64,000 nucleotides of DNA from Mucilaginibacter frigoritolerans (GCF_007830615.1 NZ_VLLI01000001.1:248001-312000); one strand, 5' to 3'. Counted from the stretch's first letter, positions 8,188 to 18,201 are shown. Numbers and translations: made by a program. The notes: a model not told the origin generated them from the sequence alone.

Positions 8188-9815
8188 TTAACCTAGTAAA
8201 TCCACTCTAAATTCCGGAGATGTTCTATGTTGAGTCGCTTGTTCAAAAGCATAACCTAACCTTATAATATCTGCTTCTTTGTAGGCCGAACTGATGAACG
8301 ATAGTCCTACTGGCAAATTATAAGCAAAGCCCATCGGTATTGTAATATGCGGATAACCTGCCATAGCAGCCGGTCCGGAAAACGAAAATCCGTTATCATA
8401 ATCGCCATTAACTAAGTCAATGCAGCAGGCAAATCCGTTAGTAGGCGCTACTATAGCATCAAGATTATTGTCTTTTAAAATTTTATCTATAGCATTACGG
8501 GGAATTTCGGTTGTTGTTTTTACAGCATCCAGATATTCTTTTGAATTCAAATCGCCTTTCTCATTGGCCAGTTCCAATGTTTCCTGTTTAAAAAAGGGCA
8601 TGGCTGCAGCTTCGTTTTGCTTGTTAAAGGCAATTACATCAGCCAAAGTTTTTACTTTTGAATTTGCTGTGCTTAAATATTTATTTAAGCCATCTTTAAA
8701 TTCGTACAATAGCACCTGGAACTCATTCCCATCAATAGGTTTCAGCTCTTTAAATAGTTCAACCATAACAATAGTTGCACCTTTACTTTGCAGCGTATCA
8801 ACTGCTTTTTGAAACAAGACATCCATAGCAGGGTTGATTTTCAAAGCTGATTTTTCAACACCGATGCGCTTTCCCTGCAATCCGTTTACGTCTAAAAATT
8901 TAGTATAGTCAGCTGCTATTTTTCCGTTACTTGCCGCTGTATAACTATCTGCCGAATCCTGACTGGCAAGAGCACCCAACAAAATAGCTGCATCTTTAAC
9001 AGTACGTGTCATTGGTCCGGCGGTATCCTGCGTTTTTGATATGGGGATAATACCTGTGCGGCTCCATAAGCCTACAGTGGGTTTTATTCCCACTAATCCA
9101 TTTACTGATGATGGCGATACGATAGATCCATCGGTTTCAGTACCTATCGCAATGGCGCATAAATTTGCTGATGCTGCCGATCCCGAACCGGCGCTTGATC
9201 CGCTGGGGTTTCGATCTAAAATATAAGGGCACTTAGTTTGTCCACCTCTGCTGCTCCATGCACTTGTGGAGTGTGTTGAGCGGAAATTTGCCCATTCACT
9301 TAAATTGGTTTTCCCTAAAATTACTGCACCGGCTTCTCTTAGCTTTTTAATGATGAAGGCATCTTCTTTGTATAGATTATCGGCGATAGCCAATGCCCCT
9401 GCAGTGGTATGCATCTTATCACCAGTGCTGATGTTGTCTTTTATCAAAATCGGGATACCGTGCAATGGCCCTCTCACTTTGCCCGAAGTGCGTTCTTTAT
9501 CCATCGCATCTGCTATGCTCAGTGCATCCGGATTAAGCTCAATCACCGAATTTAATTTCGGGCCTTTTTTATCAATATCATTTATACGTTTTAAATATAA
9601 TTCGGTAATAGAACGGGACGTATATTCCTTATTTGCATTTTCTGCTGGAGGGCATCAATAGTAACTTCGTTCAATACAAAATCATCAGCAATATTTCCGA
9701 AAGTATCCACTTCGGTTTTTTTATCAGATGGAATTAAATTATGTGCGCCTGCTGCCAGGGTAGTTAAAGTTAAACCTGCTAATGATCCGGTTTTAAGGAA
9801 GTTTCTTCTTTGCAT
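8188..9815 (-). pseudogene. Tat-exported amidase (amidase signature family), frameshifted
   Basis: Two frames together make one amidase of about 540 residues. The N-terminal frame (9591-9815) has a Tat-type leader, RRNFLKTGSLAGLTL. The second frame (8188-9546) holds the catalytic core: the lysine in ILIKDNIS, the serine motif GSSAGSGSAAS and GTETDGSI. At about 9631-9635 one base is missing after the codons for QQKMQ. Adding one A there restores NKEYTSRSITELYLKR and an unbroken protein. All catalytic residues survive, so this is a recent lesion, programmed slippage, or a sequencing error in the short A run. An internal GTG at 9546 would give a leaderless protein lacking the N-terminus. Confidence 0.85.
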
Positions 9816-9902
9816 AAAGATTTTTGATTTTCACCCTCAATTAACACAATTTTAAAGACTTATGCGGCTCTGTAACAAAATTTTTGTTTGATATCTAAAA
9901 AG

Positions 9903-9924
9903 TATTTAGATATTTGTCTAAATA
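9903..9924. promoter_or_regulatory. Inverted repeat, probable SdpR operator
   Basis: TATTTAGA (9903-9910) and TCTAAATA (9917-9924) form a perfect 8-bp inverted repeat around TATTTG. It lies 15 bases before the TTG start of the ArsR-type regulator. The spacer coincides with a near-consensus -7 box GATATTTG (9909-9916), so a bound regulator would block its own promoter. Confidence 0.65.
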
Positions 9925-9939
9925 TATAAATGAACTATC

Positions 9940-10209
9940 TTGAATAATCTGTTTAAAGCATTGAACGATTCCACCAGGAGGGAAATACTGGAAATACTGA
10001 AGGATAAAGATCTAACTGCCGGAGAAATTGCCGATCAGTTTAATATTTCAAAACCCAGTATCTCTCACCATCTTGACCTGTTGCGGCAGGCTGGCTTGGT
10101 AGTATCCGTAAAGGATGGGCAGTATATTTACTATTCGCTCAATACCACTGTAATGGACGAAATGCTGAAATGGATAATCAGCTTACAATCACATAAAAAC
10201 AAATCATAA
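9940..10209 (+). CDS. sdpR: ArsR-family autorepressor, SdpR-like
   Basis: The 89-residue winged-helix protein reads NNLFKALNDSTRREILEILK, then a recognition helix region NISKPSISHHLDLLRQAGLV and the wing KDGQYIYYSLNTTVMDE. This closely follows Bacillus SdpR, the autorepressor of the sdpRI immunity operon. It lacks the cysteine metal site of ArsR sensors. It starts with TTG at 9940. The nearby ATG at 9930 is in another frame and stops at once. It is followed with one-base overlap by an SdpI-like gene. Confidence 0.87.
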   Translation: MNNLFKALNDSTRREILEILKDKDLTAGEIADQFNISKPSISHHLDLLRQAGLVVSVKDGQYIYYSLNTTVMDEMLKWIISLQSHKNKS

Positions 10210-10865
10210 TGAAAAAGTTTACAGCGTCAGATGCTTCGGCACTGGTTGTTTGGTTAATACCTATTGCTTACCTGTTATTTATGATGTCTTCACTTCCGGC
10301 ATCAGTTCCTATGCATTATAATTTAAGTGGCACTGTGGACAGGTATGGCAATAAGAGCGAATTTTTGTTTATCCAGATCGCTATGCAGGGAGTAGCCTTG
10401 CTTGTTTATCTGTTATTGAAATTTCTGCCGGCCATTGATCCCAAAAAGAAAGTGAGTTATGGAGAAAGCACTTTTCAAAAACTGGGATTAGGGTTAATAA
10501 TATTTCTATCGGCCTTAAATATTGCTATCATCTTTGGGGCATTGCATCATGGGTTTAATATGGAGAAAGTAATACTGCCTATTGTAGGCTTACTTTTGGC
10601 TTTCATCGGTAATATTATGAATAGCATAAAGCCCAATTACTTTGCAGGTATTCGTACCCCCTGGACATTGGAAAGCGAAGATACCTGGAAGGCAACGCAT
10701 CGTCTGGCAGGCAAAATCTGGTTTGCTGGAGGGATTCTGTTAACTATACTAATGTTATTGATGCCACCGGTAGCCGCTAAAATTGTATTTACATCAATCA
10801 TCGCTATAATGGTGTTTATTCCGGTTATTTATTCTTACGTGTACTTCAAAAAGCATCAGTTATAA
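10209..10865 (+). CDS. sdpI: SdpI-like integral membrane protein (DUF1648/SdpI)
   Basis: The 218-residue protein has about six membrane segments. The N-terminal DUF1648 motif LPASVPMHYNLSGTVDRYGNKSEF is followed by the SdpI domain motif NYFAGIRTPWTLESEDTWKATHRLAGKIWF. In Bacillus, SdpI protects against the SDP toxin and sequesters SdpR at the membrane when toxin is bound. The TAATG overlap with sdpR supports coupled translation. No toxin gene like sdpC is visible, so the trigger may be another envelope stress. Confidence 0.87.
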   Translation: MKKFTASDASALVVWLIPIAYLLFMMSSLPASVPMHYNLSGTVDRYGNKSEFLFIQIAMQGVALLVYLLLKFLPAIDPKKKVSYGESTFQKLGLGLIIFLSALNIAIIFGALHHGFNMEKVILPIVGLLLAFIGNIMNSIKPNYFAGIRTPWTLESEDTWKATHRLAGKIWFAGGILLTILMLLMPPVAAKIVFTSIIAIMVFIPVIYSYVYFKKHQL

Positions 10866-10880
10866 TAATTAATTAATAAA

Positions 10881-12287
10881 ATGAAAAAAATATTTATCTT
10901 TTTGTGGTTCTCCTTCATGCTGAACCAGTTAATGGCTCAGGACATTACCGGTATGTGGCAGGGCGAAATACCTGCGGGAGGCAGACAGTTACATATAGTT
11001 TTTAATATTAAAAAAACAGGTGATACCAGTTATACATCCACATTTGATAGCCCGGATCAGAAGGCATTTGGTATACCCTGCAACAAAACAACTGTATTAA
11101 ATGATAGTGTATTTATAGATCTTGGAAAAGCCGGGATCAGCTATAGGGGACTTTGGGATAAGAAAAAAAACATTAATGGGACGTTTATACAGGGGACTAC
11201 AAGACTTCCTTTAAACTTGGAAGTACAGTTAAGACCTCAAACACCAAAACAACCGTATGGCTATTACAGTGAGGATGTGGAATATGATAATGCCGATAAA
11301 AGTCTGCACTACGGAGCTACCTTTACCCGGCCAAATGGTAGTGAGAAATATCCTGCGGTTATAATAATTACCGGTAGCGGAACCCAGGACAGAGACGGTA
11401 CCCTTTTTGGCCATAAACTATACTGGGTGCTGGCTGATTATCTGACCAAGAATGGCATAGCCGTTTTAAGGGTAGATGACAGAGGAGCAGGCAAAAGTAC
11501 GGTGGGCGTAAACGGGAAAAACGCTACTTCACTGGATTTTTCATACGATGTGGAAACCAGTTTAAACTACCTGGAAACAAGAGCTGATGTTGATAAAAAG
11601 CATCTGGGTTTAATTGGCCATAGCGAGGGTGGTATTATAGCCCCAATGGTAGCTGCAAGGCGAAAAGACGTTAGTTTTATAGTGATGTGGGGCGCACCAG
11701 AAGTTGGCGGGGCCAAAATAAATGCTGCACAAAATGCTTATGGGCTAAAGCAGTCGGGAATGGATAGTTTATCGGTTAATGCTTTTATTGATTTACATAG
11801 CCAGATTCTTGCGCTCTTTGGTTCATCAGAAAATAAAGAGGTTTTGGATCAGAAAATGCAGGTGGTTTTTGATAACTGGAAAAAGGTGCAGAATCAGAAG
11901 GTGCTGGATAATCTTAAAGTGCATGATAATTCATTAATTGGGCAAACTTTGTTTTTGATGTATAACGGTCTTTATGATTTACCCTGGATACGCTTTTTTT
12001 TGACGTATAATCCACAAGCTGATTTGGCAAAAGTAAAGTGCAGCGTTTTAGCTGTTAACGGCGAAAAGGACACACAGGTAAATGCCCGGGAGAACCTGGA
12101 CCTAATAAAAAAAATACTCACTCAAAATGGGAATAAGGATTTTGAAGTTAAGGTTTTACCTGGCTTGAATCATTTATTGCAAACGGCACAAACAGGCGAT
12201 TTTAGCGAATATGCAAAGATAGAGGAAACGATGTCGCCAATAGCCTTAAAAAATATTTGCAATTGGATTAAACTTCATGCAAGATAA
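10881..12287 (+). CDS. Secreted alpha/beta hydrolase
   Basis: The 468-residue protein has a signal peptide (cleaved after LNQLMAQ), an N-terminal beta-rich domain (residues 20-110) of the type often found before such hydrolases, and an alpha/beta hydrolase domain. It shows IIITGSGTQDRDG, RVDDRGAGKST, the nucleophile elbow LIGHSEGGIIAP and a late LPGLNHLLQ with the catalytic histidine. The acid is probably the Asp in NGEKDTQV. It may cut an ester or peptide in the periplasm. It lies 15 bases after sdpI and 18 before the beta-lactamase, so it fits the same operon. Confidence 0.85.
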   Translation: MKKIFIFLWFSFMLNQLMAQDITGMWQGEIPAGGRQLHIVFNIKKTGDTSYTSTFDSPDQKAFGIPCNKTTVLNDSVFIDLGKAGISYRGLWDKKKNINGTFIQGTTRLPLNLEVQLRPQTPKQPYGYYSEDVEYDNADKSLHYGATFTRPNGSEKYPAVIIITGSGTQDRDGTLFGHKLYWVLADYLTKNGIAVLRVDDRGAGKSTVGVNGKNATSLDFSYDVETSLNYLETRADVDKKHLGLIGHSEGGIIAPMVAARRKDVSFIVMWGAPEVGGAKINAAQNAYGLKQSGMDSLSVNAFIDLHSQILALFGSSENKEVLDQKMQVVFDNWKKVQNQKVLDNLKVHDNSLIGQTLFLMYNGLYDLPWIRFFLTYNPQADLAKVKCSVLAVNGEKDTQVNARENLDLIKKILTQNGNKDFEVKVLPGLNHLLQTAQTGDFSEYAKIEETMSPIALKNICNWIKLHAR

Positions 12288-12305
12288 TTGCGTTATTATT
12301 GTGTT

Positions 12306-13193
12306 ATGAAGAAGATTTATCTATCAGTTATATTATTCATTATTTTTTTAATTCCGGTATGCTCAAATGCGCAAACCTCGCTGCATGATCAGGTTGAGCA
12401 AATTGCCAAACCTGCAAAAGCAATAGTAGGTGTTTCTATTCTGAATTTGGAAACCGGCGATACAGTTAACTATAATAGCAAGGCACGTTTGGTAATGCAT
12501 AGCGTTATGAAATTTCCTATTGCCTTAACGGTTTTGCATTTGGTTGATTCGGGTACACTGAAACTTGATCAAATGATTCATGTTACCAAAAAAGATATGC
12601 AGAAAACGTATAGTCCCCTGCGTGATAAATATCCTAAAGGTGATGTAGATGTTTCTGTTAGTGATTTGTTGGGCTACATGGTTTCGCAAAGTGACAATGA
12701 TGCTTGTGATATATTGTTAAGAGTTTTGAATGGCCCACAAACTGTACAGGATTTTATGCTGAGATCAGGTATACGGGGAATTGCTGTACGTGCTTCGGAA
12801 GCTGATATGGCATCGGCTTGGGAACTACAATATACCAATTGGTGCAAACCGGTAGAAATGAATTTATTGCTTGATAAATTTTATACTGGAAAACTCCTTT
12901 CAAAAAGCAGCACTGATTTTTTGTATAAATTGATGGTAGCAACTACCACCGGGCCTAAAAGAATTAAAGGCTTACTACCTGAGGGAACAGTTGTGGCTCA
13001 TAAAACAGGTACCTCCCCAACAAGTGCCGATGGTTTATCACCGGCTACAAATGATGTAGGTATAATTGAGTTGCCCAACGGCAAGCACCTAATAGTTTCG
13101 ATATTTGTCTGCAACTCTAAAGATGATGAAGCTACCCGCGAGACTGTAATAGCTAAAATTGCTAAAGCAGCTTATGATTATTACAGTAAATAG
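12306..13193 (+). CDS. Class A beta-lactamase (subclass A2-like)
   Basis: The 295-residue periplasmic enzyme has a signal peptide ending near CSNAQ. The class A motifs are all there: SVMK (Ser66, Lys69), SDN (129-131), an omega-loop region RASEADMAS with a likely general-base Glu near 165, and AHKTGTS (Lys233). The longer omega loop followed by QYTNW resembles subclass A2 enzymes of Bacteroidota such as CGA/CME/PER relatives. The ATG at 12306 was chosen because it begins the signal peptide. The substrate range is not predictable. It appears to be the last gene of the sdpR operon. Confidence 0.9.
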   Translation: MKKIYLSVILFIIFLIPVCSNAQTSLHDQVEQIAKPAKAIVGVSILNLETGDTVNYNSKARLVMHSVMKFPIALTVLHLVDSGTLKLDQMIHVTKKDMQKTYSPLRDKYPKGDVDVSVSDLLGYMVSQSDNDACDILLRVLNGPQTVQDFMLRSGIRGIAVRASEADMASAWELQYTNWCKPVEMNLLLDKFYTGKLLSKSSTDFLYKLMVATTTGPKRIKGLLPEGTVVAHKTGTSPTSADGLSPATNDVGIIELPNGKHLIVSIFVCNSKDDEATRETVIAKIAKAAYDYYSK

Positions 13194-13212
13194 GTTATGA
13201 TTTTTTAAATAG

Positions 13213-13254
13213 ATAAACAAAACGGGTGCAGCTAGCTGCACCCGTTTTGTTTAT
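13213..13254 (+). terminator. Palindromic terminator after the beta-lactamase
   Basis: A perfect 42-bp palindrome: 21-bp arms centred on GCAGCTAGCTGC with CGTTTTGTTTAT in the right arm. The GC-rich core followed by T-rich sequence fits a Rho-independent terminator ending the sdpR-sdpI-hydrolase-lactamase unit. The A-rich left arm could also let it work in reverse. Confidence 0.85.
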
Positions 13255-13344
13255 GGATACTTTTAACATTTTATAATTCATTTTTTGCATCATTATTTCC
13301 TTTTGGAAATATTCATTTACATTGGTTAATCATATGTTCATATA

Positions 13345-14316
13345 ATGAAAAGATTGACCTGGATTTTCCTCTTTATTATCGTCATAAATGTATCGCTTTT
13401 TGCTCAAACGCCTGTGGCCGTGAATGGGGCGTTGAGGGTTGAAAATAATCAGATCATTAACCAAAACGGAGTTGCACCACAATTGCGCGGTATCAGCTTT
13501 TCATGGAGCTTGTGGCAGGGGCGTAAATATTATAATCCGGCAGTGGTTGATTGGTTAGCTGGCGATTTTAAGGTATCCATTATCCGTGCTTCCATGGGCG
13601 TTGAGCCCGATCATGGTTATTTGCAGGAACCATTTTTGCAACAACAATTAATTACAAATGTGGTTGACCAGGCTATTAAAGATGGTATTTATGTGTTGAT
13701 AGACTGGCATGATCATCATAGTAGTCAGCATTTACAGCAGTCAAAAATATTTTTTGCTGATATGGCTAAACGTTACAAAGGTTTGCCCAATGTAATTTAT
13801 GAAATTTGGAACGAGCCAACTGCTGTTAGCTGGGATACGGTTAAAAATTATGCAGTTCAGATCATTACGGAGATCCGTAAATACGATCCTGATAATCTGA
13901 TTGTGGTGGGTAGCCCGCATTGGGATCAGGATGTGGATGTAGTTGCAGCAGATCCGGTTAAAGGGTTTAAAAATATTGCCTATTCATTTCACTTTTATGC
14001 ATCTGATCCTTATCACCAAGAAAAACTAAGAGCAAAAGCCAATCTGGCTTTAAAAATGGGCCTTCCACTAATCATTACTGAATGGGGAGTAGGAGAGGCC
14101 AATGGCAATGGCAAATTCGACATCAATCTGGTTAAAACCTGGGCCGATTGGATGGAAGAACATAAACTGAGCTGGACAAACTGGAACATTACCGACAAAA
14201 CAGAAACCACCGCTTTATTAATGCCCGGGGCATCTGAAAATGGCGGCTGGACCGATTCGCAGTTAACGCAGGCCGGGCAATATATCCGCCAAAGATTACG
14301 TGAGTTAAATAAATAA
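13345..14316 (+). CDS. Secreted GH5 glycoside hydrolase (endoglucanase-like)
   Basis: The 323-residue protein has a signal peptide (cleaved near FAQT) and one GH5 catalytic barrel. The acid/base is Glu157 in YEIWNEP and the nucleophile Glu246 in IITEWGVGEANG. IDWHDHHS and SFHFYASD are further active-site strands. This pattern matches GH5 subfamily 2 cellulases. No binding module or type IX sorting domain is present. It stands alone, after a strong terminator, so it has its own promoter. A small dyad ATTTCC/GGAAAT lies at 13295-13310. Confidence 0.9.
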   Translation: MKRLTWIFLFIIVINVSLFAQTPVAVNGALRVENNQIINQNGVAPQLRGISFSWSLWQGRKYYNPAVVDWLAGDFKVSIIRASMGVEPDHGYLQEPFLQQQLITNVVDQAIKDGIYVLIDWHDHHSSQHLQQSKIFFADMAKRYKGLPNVIYEIWNEPTAVSWDTVKNYAVQIITEIRKYDPDNLIVVGSPHWDQDVDVVAADPVKGFKNIAYSFHFYASDPYHQEKLRAKANLALKMGLPLIITEWGVGEANGNGKFDINLVKTWADWMEEHKLSWTNWNITDKTETTALLMPGASENGGWTDSQLTQAGQYIRQRLRELNK

Positions 14317-14434
14317 TAATTTTATTGGAATAGATTTAAAGCTATTGTCACAATAAAGATAGTTCCTTATTGGTATTATCGGTAGTATCGAAAAAATCAG
14401 CATATTTACTGTATCAACTGAAAAATTATTGCTG

Positions 14435-16285
14435 ATGAAAAAACTATACTTCTTAGTATACTTTCTTTTTCCTTTTTTGGCGTTTGCTCAAAATGCCGAT
14501 TCCACGTGGTTTGTAAATAACTACATTAAGAAGGAAGTAACTATACCTATGCGCGATGGTGTAAAGCTATTCACCTCTGTTTATCAACCAACAGATCAAT
14601 CAGAAAAACATCCAATCCTCATTACGCGCACGCCATATTCATGCGCACCATATGGTAAAAATTTTCGTCCCTATTGGCGGAGTTTTATGATGAGATACCT
14701 AAAGGAAGGGTATATTATAGTTATTCAGGATATCCGGGGCCGATGGATGAGTGAAGGAACATTTGAAGTGGTAAGACCCTTTAATCCCAATAAAAAAACA
14801 AATAAAGATATTGACGAGGCCAGCGATACTTATGATACAATTGACTGGCTTGTAAAAAATCTGGATAACAACAATGGCAAGGTTGGTGTAAGTGGTATTT
14901 CCTTCCCGGGTTTTTATGCTACCGAAGCGGCATTGAGCGGACACCCTGCATTGAAGGCCGTTAGTCCGCAGGCACCGGTAACCGACAGGTTTTTTGGAGA
15001 TGACGACCATCACAATGGTGTTTTGTTTTTGATAGATGCGTTTGGTTTCCACGTTGGTTATGGCTTTAGTCAGCCGCACCCGCGCCCAACAACACAGCCT
15101 GCAAAAACCTTTGATATTCCGGGGATGGATAATTACGCATACTATTTAAAAATGGGTGCGCTGCCTAACTTTACTAAGGTAACTGGCGATAGCCTGGCGT
15201 TTTGGAGCAATATGATGAACCACCCCAACCTTGATGCCTGGTGGCGCGAGCGTGACGCACGTTCAGGAATTAAAAATGTTAAGCCTGCCATGCTGGTAGT
15301 TGGTGGATTGTTTGATGCTGAGGATGGTTACGGCACTTGGAACACTTATCAGGCTTTGGTTAAGCAAAGCCCGGCAACCAGCAGTAAATTGGTAATAGGT
15401 CCCTGGTACCACGGTCAATGGGCAAGTAAGGATGGCACACACCTGGGCAATATTGAATTTGGTAGCAATACAGCAGATTGGTACCAGAACAATATTGAAA
15501 TTCCATTTTTTAACTACTATCTGAAAGGAAAGGGCTCGCTGGATAGTATCAGCAAGGCAACCATCTTCTTCTCCGGTGAAAATAAATGGCGCAAATTTAA
15601 AGAATGGCCTTCTGCCGATGTAGTTTCAACCCCCATCTATCTGGAGCAAAACGGAAAGCTGTCATTTGAACCAGTTAAAGCCGCTGAGCCAACGGCTGAT
15701 ACCTATGTCAGTGACCCGGCTAAACCGGTGCCTTATACCGAAAAGGTGCATTTTAATCGCACCAGGGAATACATGACCGACGATCAGCGTTTTGCAGCGC
15801 GGCGCCCAGATGTGTTAGTTTATGCGACAGACACCCTGACCAATGATATTACCCTGGCTGGTCCACTGGTTGCAGACCTGATGGTGAGTATATCTAATAC
15901 TGATGCCGATTTTGTTGTAAAACTGATTGATGTATTGCCTTTAGATACCAAAAATAATCCCACAATTAAATACCCTATGGCTGAGTATCAGATGTTGGTT
16001 AGGGGAGATATTATGCGGGGCAGGTATCGTAATAGTTTTTCAAATCCGGAACCATTTGTGCCGGGTAAGCCAACACAGGTGAAATTTACGCTGCCTGATG
16101 TTGCCCATACCTTTAAAAAAGGCCACCGTATTATGGTACAGATACAAAGCACCTGGTTCCCACTGGCTGATCGCAATCCGCAGCAGTTTATTGATATTTA
16201 TCACGCAAAGGATTCGGATTTTATAAAAGAAACCATCAATATTTACCACGATCAGTCAAAACTGATTCTGCCTGTTTTAAAATAG
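14435..16285 (+). CDS. Secreted CocE/NonD-family hydrolase, first copy
   Basis: The 616-residue protein has a signal peptide (MKKLYFLVYFLFPFLAFAQ). It has an S15/CocE alpha/beta hydrolase domain and a C-terminal jelly-roll domain. The nucleophile serine is in GVSGISFPGFYAT, the acid probably in GGLFDAEDGYG and the histidine in GPWYHGQW. The family includes X-Pro dipeptidyl peptidases, cocaine esterase and glutaryl-acylases, so it cuts an amide or ester. The ATG at 14435 begins a good signal peptide. The next gene is a close paralogue 24 bases on. Confidence 0.9.
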   Translation: MKKLYFLVYFLFPFLAFAQNADSTWFVNNYIKKEVTIPMRDGVKLFTSVYQPTDQSEKHPILITRTPYSCAPYGKNFRPYWRSFMMRYLKEGYIIVIQDIRGRWMSEGTFEVVRPFNPNKKTNKDIDEASDTYDTIDWLVKNLDNNNGKVGVSGISFPGFYATEAALSGHPALKAVSPQAPVTDRFFGDDDHHNGVLFLIDAFGFHVGYGFSQPHPRPTTQPAKTFDIPGMDNYAYYLKMGALPNFTKVTGDSLAFWSNMMNHPNLDAWWRERDARSGIKNVKPAMLVVGGLFDAEDGYGTWNTYQALVKQSPATSSKLVIGPWYHGQWASKDGTHLGNIEFGSNTADWYQNNIEIPFFNYYLKGKGSLDSISKATIFFSGENKWRKFKEWPSADVVSTPIYLEQNGKLSFEPVKAAEPTADTYVSDPAKPVPYTEKVHFNRTREYMTDDQRFAARRPDVLVYATDTLTNDITLAGPLVADLMVSISNTDADFVVKLIDVLPLDTKNNPTIKYPMAEYQMLVRGDIMRGRYRNSFSNPEPFVPGKPTQVKFTLPDVAHTFKKGHRIMVQIQSTWFPLADRNPQQFIDIYHAKDSDFIKETINIYHDQSKLILPVLK

Positions 16286-16309
16286 AAAGCCTAATAAAGA
16301 ATTTAAAAT

Positions 16310-18184
16310 ATGAGAAAAATTTACCTTCTGGCATTTATTCTTTTTCCCTTTTTATCAAGGGCGCAAAATGCCGATTCAACCTGGTTTATAAATAACTATA
16401 CCAAAAAGGAAGTAACCATCCCCATGCGCGATGGTGTTAAGCTTTTTGCTTCGGTTTATCTGCCTAAAGATAATGCTGAAAAACACCCTATCCTGATGGA
16501 GCGTACACCTTATTCTTGTGCGCCCTATGGCAAGGAATACCGTGCTTTTTGGGTAAATCATTTAATTAAATATTGCCGTAAAGGGTATATTATGGTGATT
16601 GAAGATGTGCGCGGCCGGTGGATGAGTGAAGGCGTTTATAAAGATGTCCGTCCCTTCGTATTCAACAAAAAGACAAAAAAAGATATTGATGAAGCCAGCG
16701 ATACTTATGATACCATTGATTGGATGGTGAAGAACCTGGAAAACAACAATGGCAAAGTTGGCGTATTTGGTATTTCATATCCAGGTTTTTATTCAACAAT
16801 GGCCTCGTTGAGCGGCCACCCAGCATTGAAGGCGGTAAGCCCAGAAGCTCCGGTTACAGATTGGTTTGTGGGGGATGATTTTCATCATAATGGCGCTTTC
16901 TTTCAAATGGATGCTTTTGCCTTTTATAAAGAATTCGGTTTTGGAATGCCTCACCCAAAGCCGACTCCTTTTCCGGCTCCAACCTATAATCCTCCGATAC
17001 ATGATAATTACCAATTTTATTTAAAAGAAGGCTTACCAGGCCTCACCAAATTAGCAGGCGATAGCCTGGTATTCTGGAACCAGATAATGAATCATCCTAA
17101 TCGGGATACTTTTTGGATGGCTCGTAATGCAAGGGTAGGTATTAAAGATGTTAAGCCTGCCATGTTGGTAGTAGGGGGGATATTTGATGCTGAAGATTGC
17201 TTTGGTGCATGGAATGTTTATAAAGCGATTGATCAGCAAAGCCCGGCTACTAATAACCGTTTGGTGATGGGGCCTTGGTATCATGAACAATGGCGCAATA
17301 ATGACGGCACCCACTTAGGTAATGTTCCGTGGGGTAGTAATACCAGCGAATATTATGCTAATAACATTGAGATTCCATTTTTTGACTATTATTTGCGTGG
17401 TGTTGGTTCGGTTGATAGCATCAGTAAAGCAACTGTGTTTTTTACCGGCGAAGACAAATGGCACCAGTTAAAGCAATGGCCACCTGCCGATGTACAGCCC
17501 ACGGCTATCTACCTGAAAGATAAAGGAAAGCTTTCCTTCACTGTGGATAATACCGCTAAACCAACTTTTGATACTTATATCAGCGACCCGGCTAAACCGG
17601 TTCCTTACACACAGGATGTGCACTATAACCGTACCCGTAATTATATGACTGATGACCAGCGTTTTGCTTCGCGCAGAACGGACGTGCTCGCTTTTGAAAC
17701 GGATACCTTAACCAGCGATTTAACCCTTGCCGGCCCTGTTGTAGCCGATTTAATGGTAAGCCTTTCAAACACCGATGCTGATTTTGTGGTAAAAGTGATA
17801 GATGTATTTCCGGATAACGGAAGCTATAACGATGTAGACATTTATGCCGAAACAGATCCTGTTTTAAAATACCCGATGGGTGGATACCAGATGCTGGTAC
17901 GTGCCGAAATTATGCGCGGCAGGTACCGCAATAGCTATTCCAACCCTGAAGCTTTTGTACCTGGCAAACCAACCCAGGTAAAATATACCCTGCCTGATGT
18001 TGCTCATACCTTTAAAAAAGGTCACCGTTTAATGATCCAGGTACAAAGCAGCTGGTTCCCATTGGTAGATCGTAATCCACAACAATTTATTGACATCTAT
18101 CACGCAAAAGAGGATGATTTTATAAAGGAAACCATCAACGTTTATCACGATCTATCAAAAATTATTTTACCTGTGGTAAAGTAA
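16310..18184 (+). CDS. Secreted CocE/NonD-family hydrolase, second copy
   Basis: The 624-residue protein is a tandem paralogue of the gene before it. The two are clearly alike along their whole length, including the N-terminus after the signal peptide (QNADSTWF) and the C-terminus (DLSKIILPVVK versus DQSKLILPVLK). The triad region is intact: GVFGISYPGFYS, GGIFDAEDCFG and GPWYHEQW. The main difference is an eleven-to-twelve-residue insertion near residue 510 (DNGSYNDVDIYAE). It lies in the same operon and is followed by a terminator. Confidence 0.9.
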   Translation: MRKIYLLAFILFPFLSRAQNADSTWFINNYTKKEVTIPMRDGVKLFASVYLPKDNAEKHPILMERTPYSCAPYGKEYRAFWVNHLIKYCRKGYIMVIEDVRGRWMSEGVYKDVRPFVFNKKTKKDIDEASDTYDTIDWMVKNLENNNGKVGVFGISYPGFYSTMASLSGHPALKAVSPEAPVTDWFVGDDFHHNGAFFQMDAFAFYKEFGFGMPHPKPTPFPAPTYNPPIHDNYQFYLKEGLPGLTKLAGDSLVFWNQIMNHPNRDTFWMARNARVGIKDVKPAMLVVGGIFDAEDCFGAWNVYKAIDQQSPATNNRLVMGPWYHEQWRNNDGTHLGNVPWGSNTSEYYANNIEIPFFDYYLRGVGSVDSISKATVFFTGEDKWHQLKQWPPADVQPTAIYLKDKGKLSFTVDNTAKPTFDTYISDPAKPVPYTQDVHYNRTRNYMTDDQRFASRRTDVLAFETDTLTSDLTLAGPVVADLMVSLSNTDADFVVKVIDVFPDNGSYNDVDIYAETDPVLKYPMGGYQMLVRAEIMRGRYRNSYSNPEAFVPGKPTQVKYTLPDVAHTFKKGHRLMIQVQSSWFPLVDRNPQQFIDIYHAKEDDFIKETINVYHDLSKIILPVVK

Positions 18185-18201
18185 TTCTCCATAATTTCTG
18201 C

